Shown here piece by piece: positions 16,076 to 24,288 of a stretch of DNA of 60,935 nt. This DNA comes from a virus. Where the stretch lies: the IMG/VR virus record IMGVR_UViG_3300018420_000018, positions 1-60,935 of that record. The stretch is one strand, 5' to 3'. The notes under the pieces are model-generated. The model did no database searches, was not told where the DNA came from, and worked only from the letters and a program-made list of their open reading frames with translations. The number at the start of each line of letters is the position of its first letter. Position 1 is the stretch's first letter. The position numbers and the translations under genes are program-made.

Positions 16076-17653
16076 TTACAAGGGTAATTTATCTTTTACT
16101 CTCTTGTAGTATTCTAAATTATTTATGCGACTAGAATCCATCCCATCTATCCAAGGGCCTCCTCTAGTGTAGTGAACTGCAGAGAAATCCCATTTTACTT
16201 CAGGGTCATCATATCCTTCAACAAAAATATACTTTTCAGGTATTGGAGATATCTTATCAGTCCATTCAAACTGATGTAATTGAGCACCAGTCCAAGTGTT
16301 CACAACTTCAGGTGTAAGTTTTCTACAATCCTCATGACCATTGTTAAAGAACATCATAGAAGACCACAACTTACATGGGTAATCTATATTCACTTCACCA
16401 TCAAACTTAGTTTCATCGTGTTTCATTTGTGGATACTTAATACATGCAACTGCATCATCTGTATTTAAATAATAGAACATAGGAAGTAGAGATTTGTTAA
16501 AGATAAAATCATCATCTATAAACATACTAAATCCTTCGTAGTTCTCTAAATATGGAATTAAAAATCTACTGTATGTAAACCATGTTGATTGATTTGCATA
16601 TGGTCTTGTATATTCAGGAATTTTTGATACATCTAAAAATTTAATTTCAGGTACAAACTTATTGTAGTCTACAAATCTACCTCCTCCGATAGATTTTTGT
16701 ATACTATCTAAAATAGATTCTTTACATACTTGTTCTAAACCATTGTGTCTACTATCATATCCGATGTAGATGTTTAGTGGTTTACCTTTAGATAATTTTG
16801 TGACTTTCTCACTATGTTCCCAAACATACTTTCTAAAATCTACATTACTGAAATCGACTTGAAACTCTATGGTACCCATTGTCCATATTGCAGACAATCC
16901 TTTATACTTTGGTTTTCTTTTACCATTTAATACTTTATCTTTCCAGTATTCTAAACATTCCTTGACACCGATTGGTTCTGCAGGTATAATATCATGTGTA
17001 TCCCATAATAGTAATTCATGATTAGGGTCTTCCATTTCCTCAAAACAACCTGACCTTACAGAGCCTGGGTGAATCATTAATTGTATTCTATCACCCGAAC
17101 TTTGTGTAAGACCTTGTATAGGTGCCCATAAACCTTCTTCTTGAATACTCTGTATCAACCAATGTCCTTTTGCACTATGATAATACATAGAGTTCAATGC
17201 AATTGGAAAATCTTCTGCATCAAAATCACCCGACTGCAATTCTTCTCCTGCATAGTCTTTTATATCAACCTCTTTATCTGTTAAAGGTTCTGATACTGCA
17301 AATTTAGTAGAGGGAGCACCATGTTCGTTGATAGAACCTGATGTATAAATTTCGGGTAAGAATCTATGATATGAGTTTGCTTGGAATCTTAAACCTTGCC
17401 ATCCTATTAGTTCACCACTTCTTCTTAAAGGTTCTAAATCAGACCACTTACATAACTTAAGGGGAGGCATGTTTTCAAACATGTATTCTAGAACTTTTAT
17501 AAATTCTGAATCATAATCGATATTTTCTAAATTATCTAATTGACCTAAATGCCACTGGTCTAAGTCTCTTCTTTCCTTATGATTAAGGTCTTTGAATGAC
17601 TCGGGAAATGTTAAAAATTGTTTAGTTTGCTCTAGAGTTTTGAGTTTGTCCAT
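16076..17653 (-). CDS. ParB-like domain fused to a GT8-like glycosyltransferase
   Basis: 525 aa with two parts. Residues about 155-220 carry SIQEEGLWAPIQGL and IHPGSVRSGCFE followed by HELLLWD, a pattern like the ParB/Srx-type fold. Residues about 292-520 form a glycosyltransferase: KPLNIYIGYDSRHNGLEQV (nucleotide-binding first strand), WFTYSRFLIPYL, and the metal-binding FIDDDFIF (DDD 380-382), as in GT8/GT-A enzymes. It probably uses a nucleotide sugar in the host cytoplasm. The acceptor is unknown: candidates are virion fibre proteins, host surface glycans or DNA. Its location next to repeat fibre genes favours virion decoration. The start has GAGG. Confidence 0.7.
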   Translation of the reverse strand: MDKLKTLEQTKQFLTFPESFKDLNHKERRDLDQWHLGQLDNLENIDYDSEFIKVLEYMFENMPPLKLCKWSDLEPLRRSGELIGWQGLRFQANSYHRFLPEIYTSGSINEHGAPSTKFAVSEPLTDKEVDIKDYAGEELQSGDFDAEDFPIALNSMYYHSAKGHWLIQSIQEEGLWAPIQGLTQSSGDRIQLMIHPGSVRSGCFEEMEDPNHELLLWDTHDIIPAEPIGVKECLEYWKDKVLNGKRKPKYKGLSAIWTMGTIEFQVDFSNVDFRKYVWEHSEKVTKLSKGKPLNIYIGYDSRHNGLEQVCKESILDSIQKSIGGGRFVDYNKFVPEIKFLDVSKIPEYTRPYANQSTWFTYSRFLIPYLENYEGFSMFIDDDFIFNKSLLPMFYYLNTDDAVACIKYPQMKHDETKFDGEVNIDYPCKLWSSMMFFNNGHEDCRKLTPEVVNTWTGAQLHQFEWTDKISPIPEKYIFVEGYDDPEVKWDFSAVHYTRGGPWIDGMDSSRINNLEYYKRVKDKLPL

Positions 17654-17688
17654 AATATAAAATATCCTCTTTACACGTATTTAGTGTG

Positions 17689-18657
17689 TTAAGAAGATAT
17701 AGGTGTTCCTGGCCATGATTGTTGTAATGCACCATCCCATCTAATCACTGGTGTTCTACCTTGTCTAGCATACGTTGCAGGTTGTCTGTTCTGATATGTA
17801 AACGGTGTTTGACCTTGTCTTGCATATGTACCAGGCTGTCTGTTTTGATACGTAAACGGTGTTCTACCTTGTCTTTCATATGTACCAGGCTGTCTGTTCT
17901 GATATGTAAACGGTGTTTGACCTTGTCTTTCATATGTACTAGGTTGTCTGTTCTGATATGTAAACGGTGTTTGTGCATTCACTGGATTCTGATATGTTCC
18001 AGGCTGTCTATTCTGATAAGTGAATGGTGTTTGTGCATTCACTGGATTCTGATATGTTCCAGGCTGTCTATTCTGATATGTGAAAGGAGTTCTACCTTGT
18101 CTTGCATATGTACCAGGCTGTCTGTTTTGATACGTAAACGGTGTTCTACCAGTTCTTTGATATGTACCAGGCTGTCTGTTTTGATACGTAAACGGTGTTC
18201 TACCAGTTCTTTGATATGTACTAGGTTGTCTGTTCTGATACGTAAATGGAACACGATAAGATACTGGATTTCTATAAGTAAATGGTGACCTATTATTATA
18301 TGTAAACGGTATCTGATAGGATACTGGGTTTCTATAAGTGAATGGTGACCTATTCTGATATGTAAAAGGTAATTGGTATCCTACAGGGTTTCTATATGTA
18401 AAAGGAGACCTTGCGTTATATGTGAACGGTAATTGGTATCCTACAGGGTTTCTGTATGTAAATGGTGACCTATTATTATATGTAAAAGGTTGTCTCGCAT
18501 TCGCAATGTAAGGTACACGATATGTAAATGGTACCCTATAAGTGGAAGGTTGTCTTGCGTTGGCAATATATGGTACTCTATAGGTAAAGGGAACCCTATA
18601 CGTAGAAGGTTGTCTCGCATTTCCTATATTTGGTACTTGATAATTTCCTATTGCCAT
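17689..18657 (-). CDS. Pro/Tyr-rich tandem-repeat fibre-like protein (PFTYQNRQP repeats)
   Basis: 322 aa, almost wholly repeats. Nine consecutive copies of PFTYQNRQP alternate with linkers such as GTYQRTGR, GTYARQGR or GTYQNPVNAQ (18- or 20-residue units), after a divergent N-terminal section of PSTYRVPFTYRVPYIANAR and SPFTYRNPVGYQL. The repeat part is nearly free of acidic residues and rich in P, Y, Q, N, R and T. The last 22 residues (TPVIRWDGALQQSWPGTPI..) look like a small cap. No enzymatic motif or signal peptide is present. It lies in the fibre/adhesin locus, so a repetitive virion adhesin or fibre shaft is the best guess. A similar repeat style occurs in three more genes here. Confidence 0.7.
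   Translation of the reverse strand: MAIGNYQVPNIGNARQPSTYRVPFTYRVPYIANARQPSTYRVPFTYRVPYIANARQPFTYNNRSPFTYRNPVGYQLPFTYNARSPFTYRNPVGYQLPFTYQNRSPFTYRNPVSYQIPFTYNNRSPFTYRNPVSYRVPFTYQNRQPSTYQRTGRTPFTYQNRQPGTYQRTGRTPFTYQNRQPGTYARQGRTPFTYQNRQPGTYQNPVNAQTPFTYQNRQPGTYQNPVNAQTPFTYQNRQPSTYERQGQTPFTYQNRQPGTYERQGRTPFTYQNRQPGTYARQGQTPFTYQNRQPATYARQGRTPVIRWDGALQQSWPGTPISS
17755..18245. repeat. In-frame tandem repeats, 54 or 60 bp
   Basis: DNA repeats encode the PFTYQNRQP units of the gene at 17689-18657. Units differ mainly in the linker, and length changes keep the frame. Confidence 0.85.
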
Positions 18658-18668
18658 TTAAATTATTC

Positions 18669-18971
18669 CTAGGTTATTTCCTTTAAAATTCCTCTTATGT
18701 CTCTATATTTGTTTTCTATAGTTCTCTGACCTTCAGGCATTTCATCTATAGGATAATAATATGATTCTCTGATAATATCGTTTGCAATCAAAGCTTCATG
18801 AGTTTGTAGTGCTTCTGTTGCAGACTCCATATCGACATCTGAACCCACTGTAAAATTAGTTAAATTTATTTTTAAGTCTAATTCATAATCAACACCATTT
18901 ACAGTAATCTGATTTAAAGGATTACTTTGAAGGTATTGTATTCCGTTTTCTGTAATTATTTCTACTGACAT
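18669..18971 (-). CDS. Small hypothetical protein in the fibre locus
   Basis: 100 aa, with a GAGGA ribosome-binding site before ATG. The first half is beta-like (VEIITENGIQYLQSNPLNQITVNGVDYELDL); the second half is helical and acidic. No family is recognised. It sits between two repeat-fibre genes with gaps of 11 and 17 bp, so it is cotranscribed with them and may be a small structural or chaperone protein (inference). Confidence 0.55.
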   Translation of the reverse strand: MSVEIITENGIQYLQSNPLNQITVNGVDYELDLKINLTNFTVGSDVDMESATEALQTHEALIANDIIRESYYYPIDEMPEGQRTIENKYRDIRGILKEIT

Positions 18972-18986
18972 TTAATTCTTCCTCAT

Positions 18987-19476
18987 TATTAATAAAGTGC
19001 TAACGACATTGGTTGATACGAACCTGCAACATAACTTGGGAACGAAGAACTTGGTATAGTCCATGTATAATATTTGGTTCCTGCATATGGGTTTGTACTT
19101 GCAGTTCCTGATGAAAGTGGTAATGTCGTTGTTGTGTTTGGTAAACTCAATACAAAATAAGTTGCACTAGGGAAATCTTGAGCAAAATCATACTGACCAC
19201 TTAAACCAGTTGCCTTATACGTCATTTCTCCAATTGTTAGGGTAGATGTAGATGCACTGCCTGGACTTTGTCTAATAACCCACTCACCAGCACCATATAT
19301 TGATATAGGTGGTGCAGGACTTTGCGGCCATGTTCCTGCGAATCCTAATGGGCCATATCCATAAGGTGCGGCTGGGTATCCTGTTGAAAACCCATACCTT
19401 GCAGTACCAGTATAACTCGAAGGTTCTACATTAGAAGTCACACTATAAGGCCCCCATAGTATTGGGTCGGGATATG
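18987..19476. repeat. Duplicated C-terminal-domain cassette, copy 1
   Basis: About 490 bp nearly identical to 28434-28923, in direct orientation. Both encode the shared C-terminal domain of two repeat-fibre proteins. Differences are scattered and mostly synonymous. Confidence 0.85.
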
Positions 19477-20533
19477 GGTAAGTACCAGGCGACCTAAAAC
19501 TATACGTAAATGGTGATTGTGAGTTTGCAGGATATCTTGCATTCGCAGGATACCTTGCGTTATACGTAAATGGTGATTGTGCATTTGCAGGATACCTTGC
19601 ATTTGCAGGATACCTTGCGTTATACGTAAATGGATTCTGACCATTTGCAATGTAAGGTTGTTGTGCAGAAACAGGGTTTCTATACCCTCTTGGTGTTCTT
19701 GCATTCGCAATATAAGGTTGTTGTGCGTTTACTGGATTTCTATACCCTCTTGGTGTTCTAGCGTTTGCAATGTAAGGTTGTTGTGCAGAAACTGGATTTC
19801 TATATCCTGCAGGTTGTCTTGCGTTTGCAATGTAAGGTTGTTGTCCGTTTACTGGATTTCTATATCCTGCAGGTTGTCTTGCGTTTGCAATGTAAGGTGA
19901 TTGTGCATTCGCAATATATGGATACGGTTGCTGTGCATTTGCAATATATGGTGTTTGACTGTTAGCAATATATGGATACGGTTGTTGTGCATTCGCAATA
20001 TATGGGGTCTGACTGTTCGCAATGTATGGATATGGTTGCTGAGCATTAGCGATATATGGCGTTTGACTATTTACTGGATTCCTATATGTACTAGGTTGTC
20101 TTGCTTGTGCAATATAAGGAGTCTGACTATTTACTGGATTCCTATATGTACTTGGTTGTCTTGCATTCGCAATATATGGTGTTTGTGCATTAGCAATATA
20201 AGGGTATGGTTGCTGTGCATTAGCGATATAAGGAGTCTGACTATTCGCAATATAAGGGTACGGTTGTTGAGCGTTTGCGATATAAGGTGTCTGACTATTT
20301 GCGATGTAAGGATATGGTTGTTGAGCGTTTGCAATATATGGGGTCTGACTGTTTGCAATATATGGGTATGGTTGTTGAACAGATTGTTGACCCGATGCAT
20401 TATTCCACCCTGTTGGTGTTTTTACATAAATTTGGTCAACTGCTTTCCATGTTGTAGAACCAGTTTTTACCCACCCACCTTGAGTTGAACTCCAACCCGA
20501 AGGTGTTTTTACTTTTTGTGACCCTGTCGCCAT
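18989..20533 (-). CDS. Repeat fibre protein with shared C-terminal head domain (copy 1)
   Basis: 514 aa. N-terminal 50 residues are non-repetitive (KTPSGWSSTQGGWVKTGSTTW, then IYVKTPTGWNNASG) and resemble a virion-attachment domain. Residues about 51-345 are repeats of QPYPYIANSQTPYIANA (18 residues) and QQPYIANARTPRGYRNPVNA (20 residues), followed by a short ANARYPANAQSPFTY set. The C-terminal ~165 residues (from YPDPILWGPYSV to SYQPMSLALY) are almost identical to the C-terminus of the gene at 28435-29715, so this is a paralogous pair with different shafts and the same tip. Probably a fibre or adhesin; receptor not inferable. Confidence 0.7.
   Translation of the reverse strand: MATGSQKVKTPSGWSSTQGGWVKTGSTTWKAVDQIYVKTPTGWNNASGQQSVQQPYPYIANSQTPYIANAQQPYPYIANSQTPYIANAQQPYPYIANSQTPYIANAQQPYPYIANAQTPYIANARQPSTYRNPVNSQTPYIAQARQPSTYRNPVNSQTPYIANAQQPYPYIANSQTPYIANAQQPYPYIANSQTPYIANAQQPYPYIANAQSPYIANARQPAGYRNPVNGQQPYIANARQPAGYRNPVSAQQPYIANARTPRGYRNPVNAQQPYIANARTPRGYRNPVSAQQPYIANGQNPFTYNARYPANARYPANAQSPFTYNARYPANARYPANSQSPFTYSFRSPGTYPYPDPILWGPYSVTSNVEPSSYTGTARYGFSTGYPAAPYGYGPLGFAGTWPQSPAPPISIYGAGEWVIRQSPGSASTSTLTIGEMTYKATGLSGQYDFAQDFPSATYFVLSLPNTTTTLPLSSGTASTNPYAGTKYYTWTIPSSSFPSYVAGSYQPMSLALY
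19495..20385. repeat. In-frame tandem repeats, 54- and 60-bp units
   Basis: Encodes the PYIANA / RNPVNAQ units of the gene at 18989-20533. Two unit types are arranged in blocks: 60-bp RNPVNAQQPYIANAR units, and 54-bp QQPYPYIANSQTPYIANA units. Confidence 0.85.
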
Positions 20534-20569
20534 ATTCTAAATTACCTTAAAAATTTAAGTTATACTCTA

Positions 20570-22741
20570 TTAAGAGTAAAGTACCCATAAATCACCAACT
20601 GCACCATCACCTGCACCAGGCGATGAAGTTGATTGATATATGTTTCTCACATATCCACCTGAGTTCGATGCATTACTTGTTGTAATAGTTCCAAGTGTTG
20701 CGTTTGAACCACTCTCATATTTAGTGTTTAATGCAGTCTGTAATCCATCCACATTTGCAATTGTATGATTATGTGAATCATCTGCAACTGCTGCTGTGAT
20801 TGTAATATTTGATGTACCATTAAATGATGCAGAACCTGAAAGGTCTCCACCCAAACTAATTGTTCTTGCAGTCGTCAACTGAGCAGCACTTGAAGCAGTA
20901 CTTGCATTACCAGTTAATGAACCTTCAAAAGACGATGCTTTTACATTATATGCACCGAATGTCCATTCGTCTTCTGATTCGTCCCATGTTAATGAAACGT
21001 TAGATGATGTTCCTCTTTCTACTTCTATACCTGCATCCTCTGAAGGAGTACCAGTCACATCGTTATTAAGAACAACAATGTTATCAGAAACGTTAAGTGT
21101 TGCAGTGTTTACAGTTGTTGTAGTACCGTTTACAGTCAAGTCACCTGAAAGTGTAAGGTCTCCAAAAGATACATTATCTGATGTACCAACTGACTGACCA
21201 ATACTTACCTGACCTGAACTAATAGAAACACCAGTACCTGCACTAAAATGGGCACGTGTCTCTGATGCACTAGGGCCTGTATATGTGATTACACCAGTAC
21301 CTGAATTATACGCAAGTGAACCATCTCCACCTGCATCCGTGACTGAAACTTTTCCTCTTACTTGTGCATCTGTAATACCTGAGTATGTGATTACACCAGT
21401 TGTAGAGTTATATGAAAGTGTACCGTCTCCTGCAGAATCAGTGACTGAGATAGCACCTCTTGCATCTGAATCTGTATATGTTGTGACTGAGAATGCACCT
21501 GTTGAACTGTTGTATGATAAATCACCACCTGCAGAGAATAAACCTCTTATATCTGAATCAGATAAACCTGCAAGTGTAAGTGTTCCAGCTGCATCGTCAT
21601 ATGTTGATGTAATGTTTGTTCCACCGATAACTAAACCGTTTACGATATCTTCGATTTCTTCTTCTGTTTTACCTGAAGAGTTAATTGTAAGTGTTCCGTT
21701 TGCATCGTCATATGAAGTTGTGATATTTGTACCTGCAGTAATTAATGCATTTACTCTATCGTCAACTCTTTCGTTTGTAAAATATTGATTAGTTGAACCC
21801 TCTCCAACGTCATCTGTATCTAAAACTACTGCACCACCTAGTGATACAGAATTAGAGTTTACAGAGATTGAACTGTTAGAAAGTTTTGCATTTGAAATAG
21901 AACCCGCTAACATAGCGTCTGTAATACCTAATGCTTTTACTTGTAGTGTGTCTGAACTTGTTTCGATTGAACTATCGTCAACATTTACTGCAAGTGATAC
22001 TGCACCTGAAGTTCCACCACCTGATAAACCATCTCCTGCAGTGACACTTTCGATATCACCTGCATCATTAGTGAATGAGATTACACCAGTTGAGGAGTTA
22101 TAGGACAAGTCTCCACTTACTGATATTGCACTTCTTGCTCTTGCAGTTGTATGAAATAAATTTGTTGAACCTTCAGTGATATCATCTGAGTCACCTGAAA
22201 GTTCTGATAATGCATCTTTACTTGCAACTTGTGAATCTACATATGCTTTTACAGATTGTTGTGTTGGAATCTGTGTAGCAGAGTTCGAAGACATATCGTC
22301 TTCGTCTAATACTGCAGTTCCACTTACACCAGTATTTAAAACTGCACTTGTAAGTGTTTTGTTTGTTAATGTTTGTGAACCTGTTAATGTTGCAACAACT
22401 GAAGTATCTACTTCAATATCATCTGCATTTACAGTGATACCTGTACCAGCACCAATATTAAGTGTTGCATCTCCTGAAGTTGCAGTACCTGTTAAACCAT
22501 CACCTGCATTAACACCAGTGATATCACCGACATTACCTGTAATTGTTAATTGGTTGTTTGCATCGTCATATGATAATGAGATACCTGAACCTGCTTGTAA
22601 GAGGTTCGCAACTCTATCGTCTACACTTTCGTCAAGTGCAGAAGCAGATATTGAACCCTGAAATACACCTGCAGAAGTAATGACCTCTGTTCCACCAATG
22701 GAAAGTCCATTCTTAATATTAAAATTCTTTTCTCCTGCCAT
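20570..22741 (-). CDS. Modular tail fibre protein
   Basis: 723 aa. The N-terminal module GEKNFNIKNGLSIGGTEVI is shared with the small gene at 22741-22974. It is followed by repeated beta modules typical of marine phage fibres: TSTTVSD-type [41 protein letters not shown], repeated GDLSYNSSTGVISFT, DGSLAYNSGTGVITYTG and [24 protein letters not shown] units. The end is GAGDGAVGDLWVLYS. The same kind of modules occur in the genes at 25153-26763 and 29717-31528. A TAATG junction couples it to the preceding gene. Specific receptor unknown. Confidence 0.75.
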   Translation of the reverse strand: MAGEKNFNIKNGLSIGGTEVITSAGVFQGSISASALDESVDDRVANLLQAGSGISLSYDDANNQLTITGNVGDITGVNAGDGLTGTATSGDATLNIGAGTGITVNADDIEVDTSVVATLTGSQTLTNKTLTSAVLNTGVSGTAVLDEDDMSSNSATQIPTQQSVKAYVDSQVASKDALSELSGDSDDITEGSTNLFHTTARARSAISVSGDLSYNSSTGVISFTNDAGDIESVTAGDGLSGGGTSGAVSLAVNVDDSSIETSSDTLQVKALGITDAMLAGSISNAKLSNSSISVNSNSVSLGGAVVLDTDDVGEGSTNQYFTNERVDDRVNALITAGTNITTSYDDANGTLTINSSGKTEEEIEDIVNGLVIGGTNITSTYDDAAGTLTLAGLSDSDIRGLFSAGGDLSYNSSTGAFSVTTYTDSDARGAISVTDSAGDGTLSYNSTTGVITYSGITDAQVRGKVSVTDAGGDGSLAYNSGTGVITYTGPSASETRAHFSAGTGVSISSGQVSIGQSVGTSDNVSFGDLTLSGDLTVNGTTTTVNTATLNVSDNIVVLNNDVTGTPSEDAGIEVERGTSSNVSLTWDESEDEWTFGAYNVKASSFEGSLTGNASTASSAAQLTTARTISLGGDLSGSASFNGTSNITITAAVADDSHNHTIANVDGLQTALNTKYESGSNATLGTITTSNASNSGGYVRNIYQSTSSPGAGDGAVGDLWVLYS

Positions 22742-22974
22742 TATAATGTTCCTCCATCAATCTGAACATTATTCAGAGTTTTAGATGATGATGCATCTGC
22801 AAGATGCGTGTCGACTTTTGAAGTCGCAAAATATTGATTAGTTGAACCTTCTGAAATATCATCAGTATCAATCTGCGATAATGCAGAAGCGACAATTTTA
22901 CCTGATGAGTTAATTACTTCGGTGGTTCCTACACTGATTCCATACTCTACTACAAATTTGTTTTGTGTTGCCAT
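22741..22974 (-). CDS. Small fibre-module protein ending IDGGTL
   Basis: 77 aa from ATG 22974 (MATQNKFVVEYGISVGTTEVI), preceded by AGGA. A longer reading would begin at GTG 23013, but the internal start fits the fibre-module N-terminus better. It consists of the N-terminal module shared with the downstream fibre, a DDISEGSTNQYFATSKVD unit and a C-terminal IDGGT(L/F) tag also found at the ends of the genes at 25153 and 26912. Probably a minimal fibre or adaptor. The stop overlaps the next start (TAATG). Confidence 0.6.
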   Translation of the reverse strand: MATQNKFVVEYGISVGTTEVINSSGKIVASALSQIDTDDISEGSTNQYFATSKVDTHLADASSSKTLNNVQIDGGTL

Positions 22975-23055
22975 TTTTTCGTGTGTCCTATACTGAAAAA
23001 GTAATTTATACACTACTATTTAGAAGATAGTGTTCTTCAAAATAGTGTTTTTACT

Positions 23056-23802
23056 CTAAACTTTTAATAAATTTCTACTTATTTTAAATACAGTTGAAGA
23101 TGCAGATGCAGGAGTGACTCTCAATCTTACATTTCCTGAGTTTGTGTCAACTGAGAGACTAAAGAGTGACGAATTTGTGTACACATCACCAAATTGTGAG
23201 AAGTATGCATTCGTTGAATTATGTATTAACATCACCTCACATGCATGATAATTACTTCCTTGTGATGCTTGAATCTGATATTTACCACTTCTATAACTTA
23301 AAAGTGGGAATGTATCTAAATCTACTTCAGTCGTTGCAGTTGTTGTTAATGTTTGGTCTGCATCCATTCTTAAATTACTTAAAGATAATGGGCCGACTGC
23401 AGTCAACTGACCTGTTGCTTCTATATCACCAGCTTTAAAGTCTGCATATGCATAACCTGTTCCACTGATATTTACCGTATTGTCTGGCTCGACTTCTAAA
23501 CCGTCAAATAGTTTCCATGTGGAATCTGATGCATCTCTGAATAATCCTGTATATTCACTTGCACCACCATCTGATAAACCGTCATCATAATTTCCATAAA
23601 AACCTATATCTAATAAGTCACTTGAAGTGTTTCCACTTGCAAGTTCCATCATAGAATCAGTGACGGAAACAGTTGTTGAATCAATTGTTAAACTAGTTCC
23701 TTGGACAATTAAGTCCCCAGTCACCGTTAGATTACCATCTACGGTACTCGAAGATAAGGATTGAAACCCTAAATCTGTAAAAAACTTAGTTTTAGTTGCC
23801 AT
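23056..23802 (-). CDS. Fibre-type structural protein with shared C-terminal beta domain
   Basis: 248 aa. Begins with a fibre-type module (GNLTVTGDLIVQGTSLTIDSTTVSVTDS) and ends in an ~80-residue domain with the pattern KYQIQASQGS...AEVMLIHN-like...GDVYTN...RLRVTPASASSTVFKI. The same domain ends the next two genes (23868 and 24289). It is transcribed from its own late promoter 5 nt before ATG (leaderless type), right after a strong terminator, so it begins a new late unit. Probably a fibre or decoration protein. Confidence 0.65.
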   Translation of the reverse strand: MATKTKFFTDLGFQSLSSSTVDGNLTVTGDLIVQGTSLTIDSTTVSVTDSMMELASGNTSSDLLDIGFYGNYDDGLSDGGASEYTGLFRDASDSTWKLFDGLEVEPDNTVNISGTGYAYADFKAGDIEATGQLTAVGPLSLSNLRMDADQTLTTTATTEVDLDTFPLLSYRSGKYQIQASQGSNYHACEVMLIHNSTNAYFSQFGDVYTNSSLFSLSVDTNSGNVRLRVTPASASSTVFKISRNLLKV

Positions 23803-23807
23803 ATAAC

Positions 23808-23815
23808 TATTTATA
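23808..23815 (-). promoter_or_regulatory. Late promoter 5 nt from ATG (leaderless type)
   Basis: TATAAATA, GTTAT, ATG on the minus strand, directly downstream of the terminator at 23825-23848. Confidence 0.75.
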
Positions 23816-23824
23816 CAAATAAAA

Positions 23825-23848
23825 AAGGGGAGACCGAAGTCTCCCCTT
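23825..23848 (-). terminator. Rho-independent terminator with UUCG loop
   Basis: 10-bp stem AAGGGGAGAC (23825-23834) with GTCTCCCCTT (23839-23848); the minus-strand loop is TTCG, followed by TTTTTTATTT. It ends the transcript of 23868-24278 just before a new late promoter. Confidence 0.9.
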
Positions 23849-23867
23849 AGTGATTACTTAAAATCGT

Positions 23868-24278
23868 TTAAGCGTCTACTGTTGTTCTATCGAACTTGAT
23901 TACTGTAGATGATGATGAAGCAGGGGTTGCTAATAATCTTAGATTACTCCCACTTATGTCTGCATCAAATGTTGCAAGACTTTTTGATTTTAAAGTACCG
24001 TACTGAGTTAACGTGACTGCAGAACCGTCATGAACAACAACAATTTCTGTAGAGTGGAAATCACTTCCCTCTGACATTGCAACAACATATCTTGCAGCTC
24101 TAAAATCTGCTTTCGCAAATGTATCGAGTGCAAATTCTGTAGTTGAAGTTTTTGTTGCATCACCTGATGTTCTGTCCTTCGATTTGACTTTCTTTGAAGT
24201 CGTAATTTCATCGTTGTCTACATCGAATTGTATTCCACGAATCAACTCAGCGATTTTAAATGCATTAGTTTTCGCCAT
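23868..24278 (-). CDS. Small structural protein with shared C-terminal beta domain
   Basis: 136 aa. Short N-terminal linker (MAKTNAFKIAELIRGIQFDV), then the domain seen in both neighbours (RYVVAMSEGSDFHSTEIVVVH...YGTLKSKSLATFD...RLLATPASSSSTVIKF). This is a minimal version of that domain with almost no shaft. Likely a baseplate or fibre decoration protein in an array of three paralogues. AAGGAG ribosome-binding site; terminator directly downstream. Confidence 0.65.
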   Translation of the reverse strand: MAKTNAFKIAELIRGIQFDVDNDEITTSKKVKSKDRTSGDATKTSTTEFALDTFAKADFRAARYVVAMSEGSDFHSTEIVVVHDGSAVTLTQYGTLKSKSLATFDADISGSNLRLLATPASSSSTVIKFDRTTVDA

Positions 24279-24288
24279 GTTTTACTCC

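Noticed and set aside
17755-20385. CRISPR-like array
   Set aside because: The tandem units are contiguous, in-frame coding repeats without unique spacers; no Cas genes.
17761-20488. Long plus-strand ORFs opposite the repeat proteins (Cys/Ile/Arg-rich), such as 17761-18288 and 19901-20488
   Set aside because: They are shadows of highly repetitive minus-strand genes; composition is unnatural and no start signals are present.
22975-23013. GTG start at 23013 for the small fibre gene
   Set aside because: It would add an unrelated 13-residue leader; the internal ATG 22974 has AGGA and the canonical module start.
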